59,212 nucleotides of DNA from NCBI GenBank assembly GCA_005879315.1, contig VBLC01000052.1, positions 1 through 59,212 on the forward strand, in the 5' to 3' direction. Each line of letters starts with the position of its first letter. The first letter of the stretch is position 1. The DNA comes from Deltaproteobacteria bacterium (GTDB lineage Bacteria; Myxococcota; Myxococcia; Myxococcales; 40CM-4-68-19). The notes under the pieces are model-generated. The model did no database searches. It was not told where the DNA came from and saw only the letters and a program-made list of their open reading frames with translations. The position numbers and the translations under genes were made by a program. Below, piece after piece: positions 32,145 to 41,852 of the stretch.

Positions 32145-32665
32145 AATCCAAGCCCGATCCCGCCGTGCAGCGCGAAGTGCAAGCTCGGGTTGGAGAAGGT
32201 GGAGACCATCGAGCCGACGACACTGAAGCTGAAGAAATCCTGCCGCTGCTCGAAGCCGAACCCGAGACCGCCCCACAGGCTGGAGCTGCCGGCGACGTTG
32301 TTGAGGCGGTCGGCGGAAGAGGCGCCGCGGTTCACTTTCGTATTGCCGGCGATGAGAAGCTCGGTGACGAGATAGCTGCCGCGCTCGCCGAAGATGCGCC
32401 GGGTGGCGAACCCGATCTGCACGCCGGGGAATCCGCCGCCTGCGCCCGCCTCGAACTCGAAGGAGCTCTCGGTGAGCCAGCTCAGGCAGGCACCGGCATA
32501 TCCGTAGGGAGCGAATTCGGTGCCGCCCTCGCCGCGCAGGACGAGGGTGGGCGGTCGTTCGCCGCGCCGTGAGCGGGGCGTGAGGTCCACCTCGTCGGCG
32601 AGAGCGGGAGCTGTGACGGCGGCGGCGAGCAGCAGGGCGAGAGGGCGCACGCAGCCAGTATGCAA
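32141..32665 (-). CDS. Small outer-membrane beta-barrel-like protein
   Basis: A 174-residue protein with a signal peptide (hydrophobic 'PLALLLAAAVTAPALADE', cleavage after ALA). It then shows alternating hydrophobic strands and Gly-rich turns ('GYAGACLSWLTESSFEFEAGAGGGF', 'LWGGLGFGFEQRQDFFSFSVV') and ends in Phe ('GGIGLGF'), the barrel-insertion signature. Family unknown. It converges with the TPR lipoprotein, sharing 4 bp. Confidence 0.68.
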   Translation of the reverse strand: MHTGCVRPLALLLAAAVTAPALADEVDLTPRSRRGERPPTLVLRGEGGTEFAPYGYAGACLSWLTESSFEFEAGAGGGFPGVQIGFATRRIFGERGSYLVTELLIAGNTKVNRGASSADRLNNVAGSSSLWGGLGFGFEQRQDFFSFSVVGSMVSTFSNPSLHFALHGGIGLGF

Positions 32666-32708
32666 GAAGCGGATGGGCGCTCGCCACGGGCCGGCATAGA
32701 GTGTGTTC

Positions 32709-32781
32709 GGGCCCGTAGCTCAACGGCTAGAGCAGCCGGCTCATAACCGGTCGCATGCAGGTTCGAATCCTGCCGGGCCCA
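32709..32781 (+). tRNA. tRNA with anticodon CAT (elongator Met or Ile2)
   Basis: A full cloverleaf: acceptor GGGCCCG/CGGGCCC, discriminator A at 32781, D stem GCTC/GAGC, anticodon arm GCCGG-CTCATAA-CCGGT, T arm GCAGG-TTCGAAT-CCTGC. The 3' CCA is not encoded. C-G pairs at 4:69 and 5:68 are like E. coli tRNA-Ile2, which TilS converts to read AUA, whereas E. coli tRNA-Met has U-A and A-U there. Identity is therefore open; it is not an initiator because the anticodon stem lacks three G-C pairs. Confidence 0.95.
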
Positions 32782-32801
32782 TGGTTTTTGTAGTTGGGGG
32801 T

Positions 32802-32825
32802 CCCGGGGGAGCGAGCTCCCCCGGG
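32802..32825. repeat. Perfect hairpin after the tRNA
   Basis: CCCGGGGGAG (32802-32811), loop CGAG, CTCCCCCGGG (32816-32825). Very stable, without a T-run. Probably a 3' processing or termination structure for the tRNA transcript. The stretch 32826-32951 after it holds no convincing gene. Confidence 0.6.
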
Positions 32826-32951
32826 TGCAGGCGCGCAGCGCCGAATCACGACACGCCCGATCGTAGTGGGATGACTGAGAACTTCACCGTGGTTGGGATC
32901 ATTGACAGGATGGCTGGGAGGGGCGAAAAAGCCTTCCCCCGGGAGGAACCG

Positions 32952-33686
32952 TTGTCGCGAGAGAAGCTGAAAGCGCTGGAGGAGCTGCAGGCAGTCGATC
33001 TGAAAATTCGCGATCTCTCGGCCGAGGCGGAAACGCACCCGGCCCGACTCCGCCAGATCGAGGCCGAGCGAAACCAGGCCAAGGCGGCCCTCGACCAGAG
33101 CCGAGGCAGGCTGGCCGACATCGAGCGGGCGCGCAGGCAGCAGCAGGACCTGTTGCAGATGGAAAAGGACAAAGTGCGCAAGTGGGAGTCGCGGCTCAAT
33201 GAGCTCAAGACCCCGCGCGAGTACGCCGCCCTGGCGCGCGAGCTCGACATCGCCAAGAAGACCAACACCACTGCCGAGGAAGAGATCCGACGCCTCGCCG
33301 GCGAGCACGACCTGGCGAAGAAAGAGACTGCCGCCGCAGAGCAGATGCTCGGCGAGAAGGAAGGCGTCGTCGAGCGCGAAGGCGAGCAGATCAAGGCTGT
33401 GCTCGACAGCCTGCAAGCGCGAATGGCCGAGCTGCAGTCCGAGCGGGAGCGCCTCGTGGAGAAATGCGACAAGGCGCTGATGAACCGCTATGAGCGCGTC
33501 CGCAAGCAGCGCGGCGGCATCGCCGTGGCGCCGGTCGTCGCGGGAACCTGCAAGGGCTGCCAGCGCAACATCCCGCCGCAGATGGCGAACCAGCTCCTGA
33601 CGAGCGACGAGATCCTCACCTGTCCCAACTGCCACCGTTTCATCTACGCGGCCGACGAGCCGCAGGCTCCCGAAGCGACTGTCTAG
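32952..33686 (+). CDS. CT398/FlgZ-like coiled-coil zinc-ribbon protein
   Basis: A 244-residue protein: a long coiled coil (about 1-190, heptad-rich 'KALEELQAVDLKIRDLSAEAE' start), then a C4 zinc ribbon with 'CKGCQRNIPP' and 'CPNCHRFIY'. This is the Chlamydia CT398/Helicobacter HP0958 family (DUF164), reported to contact sigma-54 and flagellar mRNA in some bacteria. The start is TTG at 32952, with GGAGG 5 bp upstream (32942-32946). An ATG at 32871 would add 27 non-conserved residues. Its TAG overlaps the GTG of the RNase H gene by one base. The sigma-54 link is only knowledge of relatives. Confidence 0.85.
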   Translation: MSREKLKALEELQAVDLKIRDLSAEAETHPARLRQIEAERNQAKAALDQSRGRLADIERARRQQQDLLQMEKDKVRKWESRLNELKTPREYAALARELDIAKKTNTTAEEEIRRLAGEHDLAKKETAAAEQMLGEKEGVVEREGEQIKAVLDSLQARMAELQSERERLVEKCDKALMNRYERVRKQRGGIAVAPVVAGTCKGCQRNIPPQMANQLLTSDEILTCPNCHRFIYAADEPQAPEATV

Positions 33687-34090
33687 TGCGCGTCGTCGTC
33701 TGGTCGGACGGCGCGGCTCGCGGCAACCCGGGCCCCGCCGGCGCGGGCGCAGTGCTCACCGACGATTCCGGCCACGTGCTCGAGCGGCGCGGGCGATTTC
33801 TCGGCCACCAGACCAACAACTACGCGGAGTACCGTGGCCTGTTGCTCGGTCTCGAGGCGGCGCGGCAGCTGGGCGCGCGGGAGGTCGAGGTGCGGGCGGA
33901 CAGCGAGCTGCTCGTCCGCCAGCTGGAGGGCAAGTACAAGGTGCGCCACGCGGGGCTCAAGCCCCTGCACGCGCAGGCGGTGGAGCTCCTCAAGTCCTTC
34001 GATCGCTACGCCGTCCGCCATGTGCCGCGCGAGGAGAACAAGCTCGCCGACGAAATGTCCAACCGAGCGATCGACGAGCAGATGAGCTAG
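33686..34090 (+). CDS. RNase HI family protein
   Basis: A 134-residue RNase H fold enzyme that cuts RNA in RNA:DNA hybrids. Catalytic acids Asp8 ('SDGAARGNPGPAG'), Glu48 ('NNYAEYRGLLLGL') and Asp72 ('VRADSELLVRQLEGKYKV') are in place, with a fourth acidic residue near 122 in 'REENKLADEMSN'. It is the short bacterial/archaeal type without the basic handle of E. coli RnhA. It starts with GTG overlapping the previous stop (TAGTG). rnpB begins about 10 bp downstream. Confidence 0.92.
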   Translation: MRVVVWSDGAARGNPGPAGAGAVLTDDSGHVLERRGRFLGHQTNNYAEYRGLLLGLEAARQLGAREVEVRADSELLVRQLEGKYKVRHAGLKPLHAQAVELLKSFDRYAVRHVPREENKLADEMSNRAIDEQMS

Positions 34091-34100
34091 GATGAGTGTC

Positions 34101-34480
34101 GGTCAGAGCCGTCCGGGCGGACGCCGGCGCCGTAAAGCAGCGCGGGAGGAAAGTCCGGGCTCCAAAGGGCAGGGTGCTGGCTAACGGCCAGCCGAGGCGA
34201 CTCGCGGGACAGCGCCACAGAAAACAAACCGCCTGCGCGAGCAGGCAAGGGTGAAACGGTGCGGTAAGAGCGCACCGCGCCTCTGGCGACAGGGGCGGCA
34301 GGGCAAGCCCCACCCGGAGCAAGAGCACATAGGGGAGCAATGCGGTGGCCCGCCGCGCTCCCGGGTAGCTCGCTCGAGGCCGGCGGCAACGCCGGTCCTA
34401 GAGGAATGTCCGCCTCCGCCGGCGAGGCAACGAACCGGCGAGACAGGACCCGGCTTACAGGACGGCTCTGACCATTTTCT
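34101..34480 (+). ncRNA. rnpB: RNase P RNA
   Basis: The catalytic RNA of ribonuclease P, class A. GGTCAGAGCCGTCC (34101-34114) and GGACGGCTCTGACC (34460-34473) form a perfect 14-bp P1 helix. Conserved blocks are GAGGAAAGTCCGGGCTCC (P4 5' side, near 34145-34162), CCACAGAAAACAAACCGCC (near 34214-34232) and ACAGGACCCGGCTTACAG (near 34443-34460), in the right order. About 375 nt. Frames inside it are not genes. ATTTTCTT after P1 may end transcription. RNase HI lies just upstream. Confidence 0.95.
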
Positions 34481-34579
34481 TCCGAACGCTGAGCGGTGGG
34501 AGTTTGAGGATCGTGCCCATTCTGTAGCCAAGTTGCTCGAGCTCAACAGTTCGACAAGGTGCTACGTCGACGAGATTCA

Positions 34580-35458
34580 TCACCGCTGAGTGGGAGCACA
34601 CCCGCTCATACTCGAGCGCGACGCGGCAAGCGCATCGCGGACGGCGGCGGCTTGCTGCGCTCCCAGCGCGGGCTCGAGCGCGCCTTGCAGCGAGTCTCCG
34701 ACCGAGGTGATGTAACGCAGGTAGCGTTCCACGATGCTGCCCGACGGCGCCGGCATCGCGCCGGCCCGCTCGCGCGAAATCTCGCTCCGCGCCGCCTGCA
34801 CCGCGGAGGGAGGCGACTTCTCGAGGATCTCGCGCATCAGCGATTGAGGATCGAGCGTATCAGCGCCCGCCGCATCACCGGTCGCCTCGAGATAGAAGGC
34901 TCGCAGGTGCGCGACCACGTCTTTGTTCACTGCGTCGAGGACCGCGCTGACCCGATTCTGCTCGGGATCGGAGAGGTGCAGCCGCGCTCCCTGATCGGGC
35001 GAGAGGCGAAAAGGCTCCCGCGCGATGCGCGGCAGGTCGAAGCGGACCTCGCAATTGCGCGCCATCGCCTGCAACTCGACGTCGGTGAAGTCGTGGAACT
35101 TAGTCCGGGTGAGCGCCGGCGCATCATTCTGGGCATCCGAAGATGCGACCCTGCGCTCCAACTCGCGCACGCGGGCCTGCAGGGTGATGATCTGCGCTCT
35201 CTGCAGGCGCTCGACGCTCTCGCGCTCGGGCTCTGGGCCGGTCCTTGGGCCGCCTTGGCTGCCCGATGCCTGCGTGTGAGCGGTTGGTTCGGGCGCGGCA
35301 GCCGCAACCGAGCGTGGTTCGAGCTTGCCGGCTGGCGCCTGAGCCGCTTCCCGAACGTTCGCCGGCCGCGCATCGAACCTTTGCAAGAGCTGGATCACCA
35401 GGGTGGCCACAACGGCTCCGGCTACGAAAGCCAAGGCCGTCTGCACGGACGCTCGCAT
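34580..35458 (-). CDS. Membrane-anchored coiled-coil protein, unknown
   Basis: A 292-residue protein with one N-terminal membrane segment ('TALAFVAGAVVATLVIQLL'), a Pro/Ala/Glu-rich linker (about 25-75), a short coiled-coil stretch ('LQRAQIITLQARVRELERRV') and a soluble C-terminal domain ('FTDVELQAMARNCEVRFDLPRI', 'VNKDVVAHLRAFYLEATGD'). I recognise no family. I start at the ATG at 35458; a TTG would extend it 18 residues. Similar one-segment proteins of unknown role are common in myxobacteria, which is only a general impression. Confidence 0.6.
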   Translation of the reverse strand: MRASVQTALAFVAGAVVATLVIQLLQRFDARPANVREAAQAPAGKLEPRSVAAAAPEPTAHTQASGSQGGPRTGPEPERESVERLQRAQIITLQARVRELERRVASSDAQNDAPALTRTKFHDFTDVELQAMARNCEVRFDLPRIAREPFRLSPDQGARLHLSDPEQNRVSAVLDAVNKDVVAHLRAFYLEATGDAAGADTLDPQSLMREILEKSPPSAVQAARSEISRERAGAMPAPSGSIVERYLRYITSVGDSLQGALEPALGAQQAAAVRDALAASRSSMSGCAPTQR

Positions 35459-35577
35459 CGGAGCGCAGCATCGCACCGGAAGGCCCGCGCCGCATCCCCT
35501 TGGGTAGATCAAGAGGCTGAGCCACTAGCGCGCCTCGCGCAGCGGCGCGAAGATGCGCTGTCTCACGGAGGTGAAAC

Positions 35578-35988
35578 ATGGCGGACAAAGCGAGGCGCGT
35601 GGATTACTTCACGATCGACATCCCCGACCAGCCCGGGGAGGCCTTCAAGGTGCTGGCGAAGATCAAGGAGAGCGGCGTGAACCTCGAGAGCGTGACGGGG
35701 TTTCCGACCGGCGGCGGCAAGGGCCAGCTCTCGGTCGTGCCTGAGAAGGCGGACAAGTTCGCGAGCGCAGCGAAGGCCGCTGGGCTGCCCGTGGGCGCAG
35801 CGAAGAAGGCGCTCTTCGTCGAGGGCTCGGATCGCACGGGCGCGACGGCGGAGATCCTCAAGAGGCTCTTCGACGCGAGGCTCAACCTCACCGCCTTCAA
35901 CGCCGCGAGCTCGCGCGGCAAGTTCGGGATGATCCTCTGGTTCAAGCCCGAGACCTTCGAGGCCGCGGCGAAAGCGCTCGGGGCCTGA
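35578..35988 (+). CDS. ACT-domain protein
   Basis: A 136-residue protein made of two ACT-like repeats: 'DYFTIDIPDQPGEAFKVLAKIKESGVNLESVTGF' and the second half with 'FVEGSDRTGATAEILKRLFDARLNLTAFNAAS'. Both have the ligand-site Gly-turn. Its ATG has a strong GGAGG ribosome-binding site. Stand-alone ACT proteins usually sense amino acids; the ligand is unknown. It is preceded by a divergent gene and followed by the minus-strand HupE-like gene, 9 bp away. Confidence 0.87.
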   Translation: MADKARRVDYFTIDIPDQPGEAFKVLAKIKESGVNLESVTGFPTGGGKGQLSVVPEKADKFASAAKAAGLPVGAAKKALFVEGSDRTGATAEILKRLFDARLNLTAFNAASSRGKFGMILWFKPETFEAAAKALGA

Positions 35989-35997
35989 AGCGCACCA

Positions 35998-37020
35998 TCA
36001 CGTCAGCAGCCGCTGCGCCAGCCAGAAGGCGCCGAGCGCCGAGACGCATGCGGACAGAGCCGGCGAGAAGACCGGCAGGTTGCGCAGCCGGCGCAGGAGC
36101 GGGACGGCGGCGAGCACGATCGCCACCTGGCCCAGCTCGACGCCGATGTTGAAGGAGACGAGGCCCGTCGCCAGGACCGCGCGCGGCAGCTGCAGCCCGC
36201 GCAGCACCGACGCGAAGCCGAATCCGTGCACGAGGCCGAAAGCGAAGGTGATCATCCAGCGGTGGCGCAGCGCCGAGGCGGTGGCGCGCGCGCGCAGCGC
36301 CCAGAGGTTCTCGACGCCGACGTAGACGATGCTGGCCGCGATCAACGGCTCGATCAGCCGCGGAGAGGGCGCGAGCAGATCGAGCGTCGCCAGCGCCAGC
36401 GTGATCGAGTGCGCTACGGTGAAGGCGGTGACGATCCTGATCAGCTCGACGAGCGAGCCTCCCAAAAGAAGAAGGCCGATGAGGAAGGCGACGTGATCGT
36501 AGCCGGTGAAGATGTGCTCGATGCCGAGGAGCACGAAGCGAAACGCCTCGGCCGCGACGCTGCGGACGCGGCGCACTTCGAAGGATGGCTCGTCGGCTTG
36601 CGCCGCGCGCTGCGAGATCTGCTCCGGGCCGAAGCTGATGCGCGAGAGGTGCGTGTGGCCGGCGGGAAAGGATTCGAGGAAGCCGGCGCGCACGGAAAGC
36701 TCTTCGACGGGCGTCGGGCAGAGCCAGAGAGCGCGCAGAGCGATGCCGTCCTCCCCGTCCATCTGCGCCGCGGCGCCCTCTTGCAGCGCGCAGGGTTGGC
36801 CATTGGCCTCGAGCAGGAATGGCTCGAGCAAGAGCCGCGCCAGCGCCGGCGTGGGGAGCTGCGGCGGCTCGAGCTGCATCTGCGTGCGCAAGTCCGAAAG
36901 CGAGAAGCGGAGCACGCCTTCGACGCTCCGGCCGCGGACCGACAGCTCGCTGTACGAGACGGTGGCTTGATGGGCCAGCGCCGCTGCAGGCAAGAGCAGC
37001 GCCGCAGCGAAGAGCCTCAT
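35998..37020 (-). CDS. HupE/UreJ-like membrane protein
   Basis: A 340-residue protein: signal peptide ('LLLPAAALAHQA', N-terminus at His), a periplasmic beta-rich domain (about 18-150), then six or seven membrane helices with the family's His motifs 'GIEHIFTGYDHVAFL', 'FTVAHSITLAL', 'GLVHGFGFAS'. HupE/UreJ relatives transport nickel or cobalt, but this large N-terminal-domain branch is of unknown substrate. The ATG overlaps the upstream lipoprotein stop (ATGA). Mature protein begins His-Gln, compatible with metal binding. Confidence 0.83.
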   Translation of the reverse strand: MRLFAAALLLPAAALAHQATVSYSELSVRGRSVEGVLRFSLSDLRTQMQLEPPQLPTPALARLLLEPFLLEANGQPCALQEGAAAQMDGEDGIALRALWLCPTPVEELSVRAGFLESFPAGHTHLSRISFGPEQISQRAAQADEPSFEVRRVRSVAAEAFRFVLLGIEHIFTGYDHVAFLIGLLLLGGSLVELIRIVTAFTVAHSITLALATLDLLAPSPRLIEPLIAASIVYVGVENLWALRARATASALRHRWMITFAFGLVHGFGFASVLRGLQLPRAVLATGLVSFNIGVELGQVAIVLAAVPLLRRLRNLPVFSPALSACVSALGAFWLAQRLLT

Positions 37021-37574
37021 TTCGCGATCGGCAGCACGCCGGCCAGGAGACGATTGTTGCCGTCGTCGCGCCCGCGGCCCGGACTGGTCAACGGCAGCCG
37101 GTTCTCCCCGGTCGAGTAGAAGCCGAGGTAGAGGAGGAGCGCGTTTCGTCCGGCCACGAAGAGGATGGGGTCGGCGACGAAGTCCCCCGGACGCCAGGCA
37201 TCGGTGGGAAAGCGGCCGCTGGCCGGGTCGTGCTCGGCGTGGATCCGCTCGCCGCTTCCCGACGCGTCGTCGAGGTGGACGAAGACGTGCCAGGCCTCCA
37301 TCTCCGCCTTGCAGCGCCAGTAGAAGGTCAGCTTCGAGCGCTGTCCAGCGACCAGCGCGGGAGGCTCCAGCTTGTAGGCGAGCAGCTCGACGGCGTTGCC
37401 GAAGACCGCCCCCACCGGCGTCGCGTCGGGCGGCGGCGGAACGAGCACGTCGCGCAGCGCGCTGCGGTCGATCTGCGGCCGCGCCGGCGCGCCGGGGCCG
37501 CTCTCGTAGGGGCGCTCGATGCAGCCGAGCGAGAGAGCGAGAAGGCAGAGGGCGAGGCGCACCGGGGGAGGCAT
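37017..37574 (-). CDS. Lipoprotein coupled to the HupE-like gene
   Basis: A 185-residue lipoprotein with lipobox 'LSLGC' in 'VRLALCLLALSLGCIERP'. The body contains 'LEPPALVAGQRSKLTFYWRC' and 'WHVFVHLDDASGSGERIHAEHDP', a beta-sandwich pattern also found at the ends of some glycosyltransferases. It is translationally coupled to the HupE-like gene (ATGA). The start is the ATG at 37574; frames upstream run into the divergent gene. Function unknown, but the coupling suggests an envelope partner of the HupE-like protein. Confidence 0.7.
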   Translation of the reverse strand: MPPPVRLALCLLALSLGCIERPYESGPGAPARPQIDRSALRDVLVPPPPDATPVGAVFGNAVELLAYKLEPPALVAGQRSKLTFYWRCKAEMEAWHVFVHLDDASGSGERIHAEHDPASGRFPTDAWRPGDFVADPILFVAGRNALLLYLGFYSTGENRLPLTSPGRGRDDGNNRLLAGVLPIAK

Positions 37575-37620
37575 TGTGCCGGCCCAGCGCGCGCGGTCAA
37601 GCCGTGCTATCTCGCGGCGG

Positions 37621-38031
37621 GTGGAACCGCTCGGCGCGTTCGATCCGCTGGTCGCGCCCGTCACCGGCCTGCTCCTGGGGGCGCTGGGAGTGCTCTCGGC
37701 CGCGGCGCTGCTCGAGCTGTCGCGCACGCTGGCCGAGACCTACAAAGGTCGCTGGTTCGCCGGCAACGGGCGCGACGTCTTTCACGTCGCGGCGGTCGGC
37801 GTACTCGCCTCGACCTTTTTTCTCAACGGCCTGCCGCCGGCGCTGGCCTGCTTCGTGTCGGCGACGGTGGCGATCTTTCCGCTGCTCCTGCTCGACTCAC
37901 TGCCTGCGAGGAGGCCGCCGCGGCTCGCCTTCCTGGTCGCGCTCTTCGCGGTCCTGGCGGCGCCGCCCTTGCTCGAGCCGCGCTCGATCGTCGACGCTTG
38001 CAACGCGATAGCGCGCTCTCTCTTTCACTGA
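37621..38031 (+). CDS. Small membrane protein, unknown
   Basis: A 136-residue hydrophobic protein with about four membrane helices ('VAPVTGLLLGALGVLSAAALLEL', 'VAAVGVLASTFFLNGL', 'ALACFVSATVAIFPLLLLD', 'LAFLVALFAVLAAPPLL'). I use the GTG at 37621 because earlier frame is Arg-rich and overlaps the divergent lipoprotein. It overlaps grx by 7 bp tail-to-tail. No family recognised. Confidence 0.5.
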   Translation: MEPLGAFDPLVAPVTGLLLGALGVLSAAALLELSRTLAETYKGRWFAGNGRDVFHVAAVGVLASTFFLNGLPPALACFVSATVAIFPLLLLDSLPARRPPRLAFLVALFAVLAAPPLLEPRSIVDACNAIARSLFH

Positions 38032-38294
38032 AGCAGCTGGTCGAGCTCGCCCGCCTGCTCCAGCGCGTAGAGATCGTCGGACCCGCCGACGTGCCGCTCG
38101 CCGATGAAAATCTGCGGGACCGTGCGCCGTCCGGTGCGATGCGTGAGCGCGGCGCGCGCCTGGTCGTCGGCGGAGACGTCGATCTCCTCATAGGAGACCT
38201 GCTTCTTCTGCAGCAGGCGCTTGGCGCGCACGCAGTATGGGCAGGTCGGCGTCGTATAGATCTTGACGGGCTTCACCCGACTCAAGCTACCCAC
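38025..38294 (-). CDS. grxC: Glutaredoxin
   Basis: An 89-residue dithiol glutaredoxin. CPYC redox motif at 18-21 in 'YTTPTCPYCVRAKRLLQKK', then the glutathione-binding TVP in 'GRRTVPQIFIGERHVGGSDDL'. The first codon is a GTG abutting the SDR stop; a GTG 18 bp downstream (38276, 'VKPVKIY') is an alternative start. Probably cotranscribed after the SDR gene. Confidence 0.93.
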   Translation of the reverse strand: MGSLSRVKPVKIYTTPTCPYCVRAKRLLQKKQVSYEEIDVSADDQARAALTHRTGRRTVPQIFIGERHVGGSDDLYALEQAGELDQLLQ

Positions 38295-39170
38295 TCAGAA
38301 GCTGCGCGACTGCGCCCCGTCGACGACGACGCAGGCGCCGGCCACCCAGCTGGCGCGCGGGCTGACGAGAAAGGCGATCACGTCCCCCACCTCCTCCGCA
38401 CTGCCGAAGCGGCCGAAAGGAATTTCCCGCTGGACGAAGGCGATGGTGTCCGCCGGATCTTTCTGCAGCCGGCGCTCCCACGAGCCCCCCGGATGGAGGA
38501 TGCTGCCTGGGGCGACGGAGAGAACGCGCACGCCGCGGGGCGCGAGCTCGCGCCCCTGCTCGTGCGCCAGCGCGATGAGGGCCGCCTTGGCCGTGTTGTA
38601 GCTGATCGAGCCGCCGCCCTCGCGCCCGAAGATGCTGGCGACGTGGAGGATGACCGCGGGCGCGCGCAGGACCGGGCCGGCGACCACTCCTGGCGCAGGC
38701 GTCATCGCACCGGCGACGGAGGGCGCCGTCAAGATCGGATTCGCGGCCGCGAATCCGGCGCGTGCCGCGCTGGCGACAAGGTGCGGCAGCGCATGCCGGC
38801 TGGCGCGCACGGCTGGCCAGAGGTTCCTCTCGTAGGCGGCTTCCCAGTCCGCGCCGGAGAGGTCGGCGGTGCCGCCCGGCATGCTGCCGCCCACCAGCGT
38901 GACGAGGATGTCGAGGCTGCCCAGCTCGTGCGCGGCCGTGTCGATGGCGCGCTCGAGTTGCGCTGGGTCGGTCGCATCCGCGGCCAGGCCGAGAGCGCGG
39001 GGCGCGCCCAGCTCCTTGCACTTCGCCGCGCGCGCCTCGACGTCCCCCCGCGTCCGCGCGACGAGGGCCACGCTGCACCCATCGCGCGCCATCGCCAAAG
39101 CTGCCGCCCCACCCAGCCCGCGCCCCGCACCGAGGAGCAGCGCCGATTTTCCCGCGAGACCCAGATCCAT
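38295..39170 (-). CDS. SDR-family oxidoreductase
   Basis: A 291-residue NAD(P)-dependent short-chain dehydrogenase/reductase. Cofactor motif GAGRGLG (14-20), 'ATDPAQ', active-site Ser in 'VASIFGREGGG', and catalytic 'YNTAKAALIALAHEQG'. A longer central stretch ('AANPILTAPSVAGAMTPAPGVV') expands the fold around 145-165. The N-terminal Gly-rich Rossmann loop is standard. The substrate is unknown. Grx starts directly after its stop. Confidence 0.9.
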   Translation of the reverse strand: MDLGLAGKSALLLGAGRGLGGAAALAMARDGCSVALVARTRGDVEARAAKCKELGAPRALGLAADATDPAQLERAIDTAAHELGSLDILVTLVGGSMPGGTADLSGADWEAAYERNLWPAVRASRHALPHLVASAARAGFAAANPILTAPSVAGAMTPAPGVVAGPVLRAPAVILHVASIFGREGGGSISYNTAKAALIALAHEQGRELAPRGVRVLSVAPGSILHPGGSWERRLQKDPADTIAFVQREIPFGRFGSAEEVGDVIAFLVSPRASWVAGACVVVDGAQSRSF

Positions 39171-39198
39171 GGGTGTACTCTAGCCCGAGGGACGAACC

Positions 39199-39750
39199 AT
39201 GGACTCTCGCGCCATCGTCGCGGCGCTGCTCTTTGCGGCTGCTGCTCGCGGCGAGGATCGCTTCGGTGCTCGCGGGCAGGTCGTGCCGTTCGGCGGCATC
39301 GGGTACTCGCACAGTGCGGGCAACGGCGTCAGCTCCGATTCGGTGTCGCTATCGCCCGGCGCGCTCTGGTTCGTGGACGACGGCTTCGCGCTGGGCCTTT
39401 CCGCCTTCTTTGGCTATCGATCCTTGTCGCAGCCGACGACCTTCGGCCAGATCACCACGAGCACGACCAGCTTTGGTGGCACACCGATGGCAGCCGCCAC
39501 CTTGCCGCTGGCCGAACGGGTGGCGTTCTTTCCACAGGCGGGAGTGAGCTACTCCTGGCAGCGCGGCTCGGGCGGCGGCTTCACGCAGACCAGCCACTCG
39601 GTCATCCTGCAGGGCTTTGCGCCCCTGCTCTTCATCCCGGCGTCGCACTTCTTCCTTGGATTCGGTCCGTCCCTCTCCTGGATCGTGGAGGGCGCCGGCT
39701 CGGACACCATCGCGGTCGGGCTGGTCTCGCAGATCGGCGGATATTTCTAG
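39199..39750 (+). CDS. Outer-membrane beta-barrel-like protein
   Basis: A 183-residue protein with an N-terminal signal ('AIVAALLFAAAARGED') and alternating strands ('GALWFVDDGFALGLSAFFGY', 'VAFFPQAGVSYSW', 'FFLGFGPSLSWIVEG'), ending in Phe ('IGGYF'), so an outer-membrane barrel is probable. Family not recognised. A strong hairpin follows its stop. Confidence 0.68.
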   Translation: MDSRAIVAALLFAAAARGEDRFGARGQVVPFGGIGYSHSAGNGVSSDSVSLSPGALWFVDDGFALGLSAFFGYRSLSQPTTFGQITTSTTSFGGTPMAAATLPLAERVAFFPQAGVSYSWQRGSGGGFTQTSHSVILQGFAPLLFIPASHFFLGFGPSLSWIVEGAGSDTIAVGLVSQIGGYF

Positions 39751-39754
39751 AAAT

Positions 39755-39792
39755 GCGAAGGCCCGCCGGTTTCCCAGCGGGCCCTCGCTTTT
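39755..39792. terminator. Bidirectional terminator between the barrel gene and groEL
   Basis: GCGAAGGCCCGC (39755-39766) and GCGGGCCCTCGC (39777-39788) form a 12-bp stem with one mismatch and a 10-nt loop, followed by TTTT on the plus strand and preceded by AAAT. It serves the barrel gene and, read the other way, groES-groEL. Confidence 0.8.
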
Positions 39793-39826
39793 CCTGAAGC
39801 CTGAAGTCCGAGGCCTGAGGCCCGGC

Positions 39827-41753
<1,927 letters not shown>

Positions 41754-41777
41754 GTGGGTTTTCCTCCTGGGTGGATC

Positions 41778-41802
41778 TGGCACTCGACACAGGCGAGTGC
41801 CA
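41778..41802. promoter_or_regulatory. CIRCE operator (HrcA site)
   Basis: TGGCACTC (41778-41785), nine bases, GAGTGCCA (41795-41802): the GCACTC-N9-GAGTGC core of CIRCE exactly, with 8-bp arms. It begins about 4 nt after the predicted groES transcription start, so HrcA would block elongation or initiation. hrcA itself is not in the window. Confidence 0.95.
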
Positions 41803-41812
41803 AAGCGGGGGC

Positions 41813-41840
41813 AATGTAACCGCACCCGCGGGCCTGTCAA
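41813..41840 (-). promoter_or_regulatory. Sigma-70 promoter of groES-groEL
   Basis: Minus-strand TTGACA (41835-41840) and TACATT (41813-41818), 16 bp apart; start near 41806, just before CIRCE. Confidence 0.82.
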
Positions 41841-41852
41841 GGGGGAAGCAAC

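Noticed and set aside
32871-32951. ATG at 32871 as start of the zinc-ribbon protein
   Set aside because: The TTG at 32952 has GGAGG at ideal spacing and gives the family N-terminus; the extra residues look unconserved.
34092-34580. Several short open frames after the RNase HI gene
   Set aside because: They fall inside the RNase P RNA, whose P1 helix and conserved blocks are intact.
36819-39797. A 992-codon plus-strand frame across several minus-strand genes
   Set aside because: It crosses glutaredoxin, SDR and others with well-supported products and has no recognisable family.
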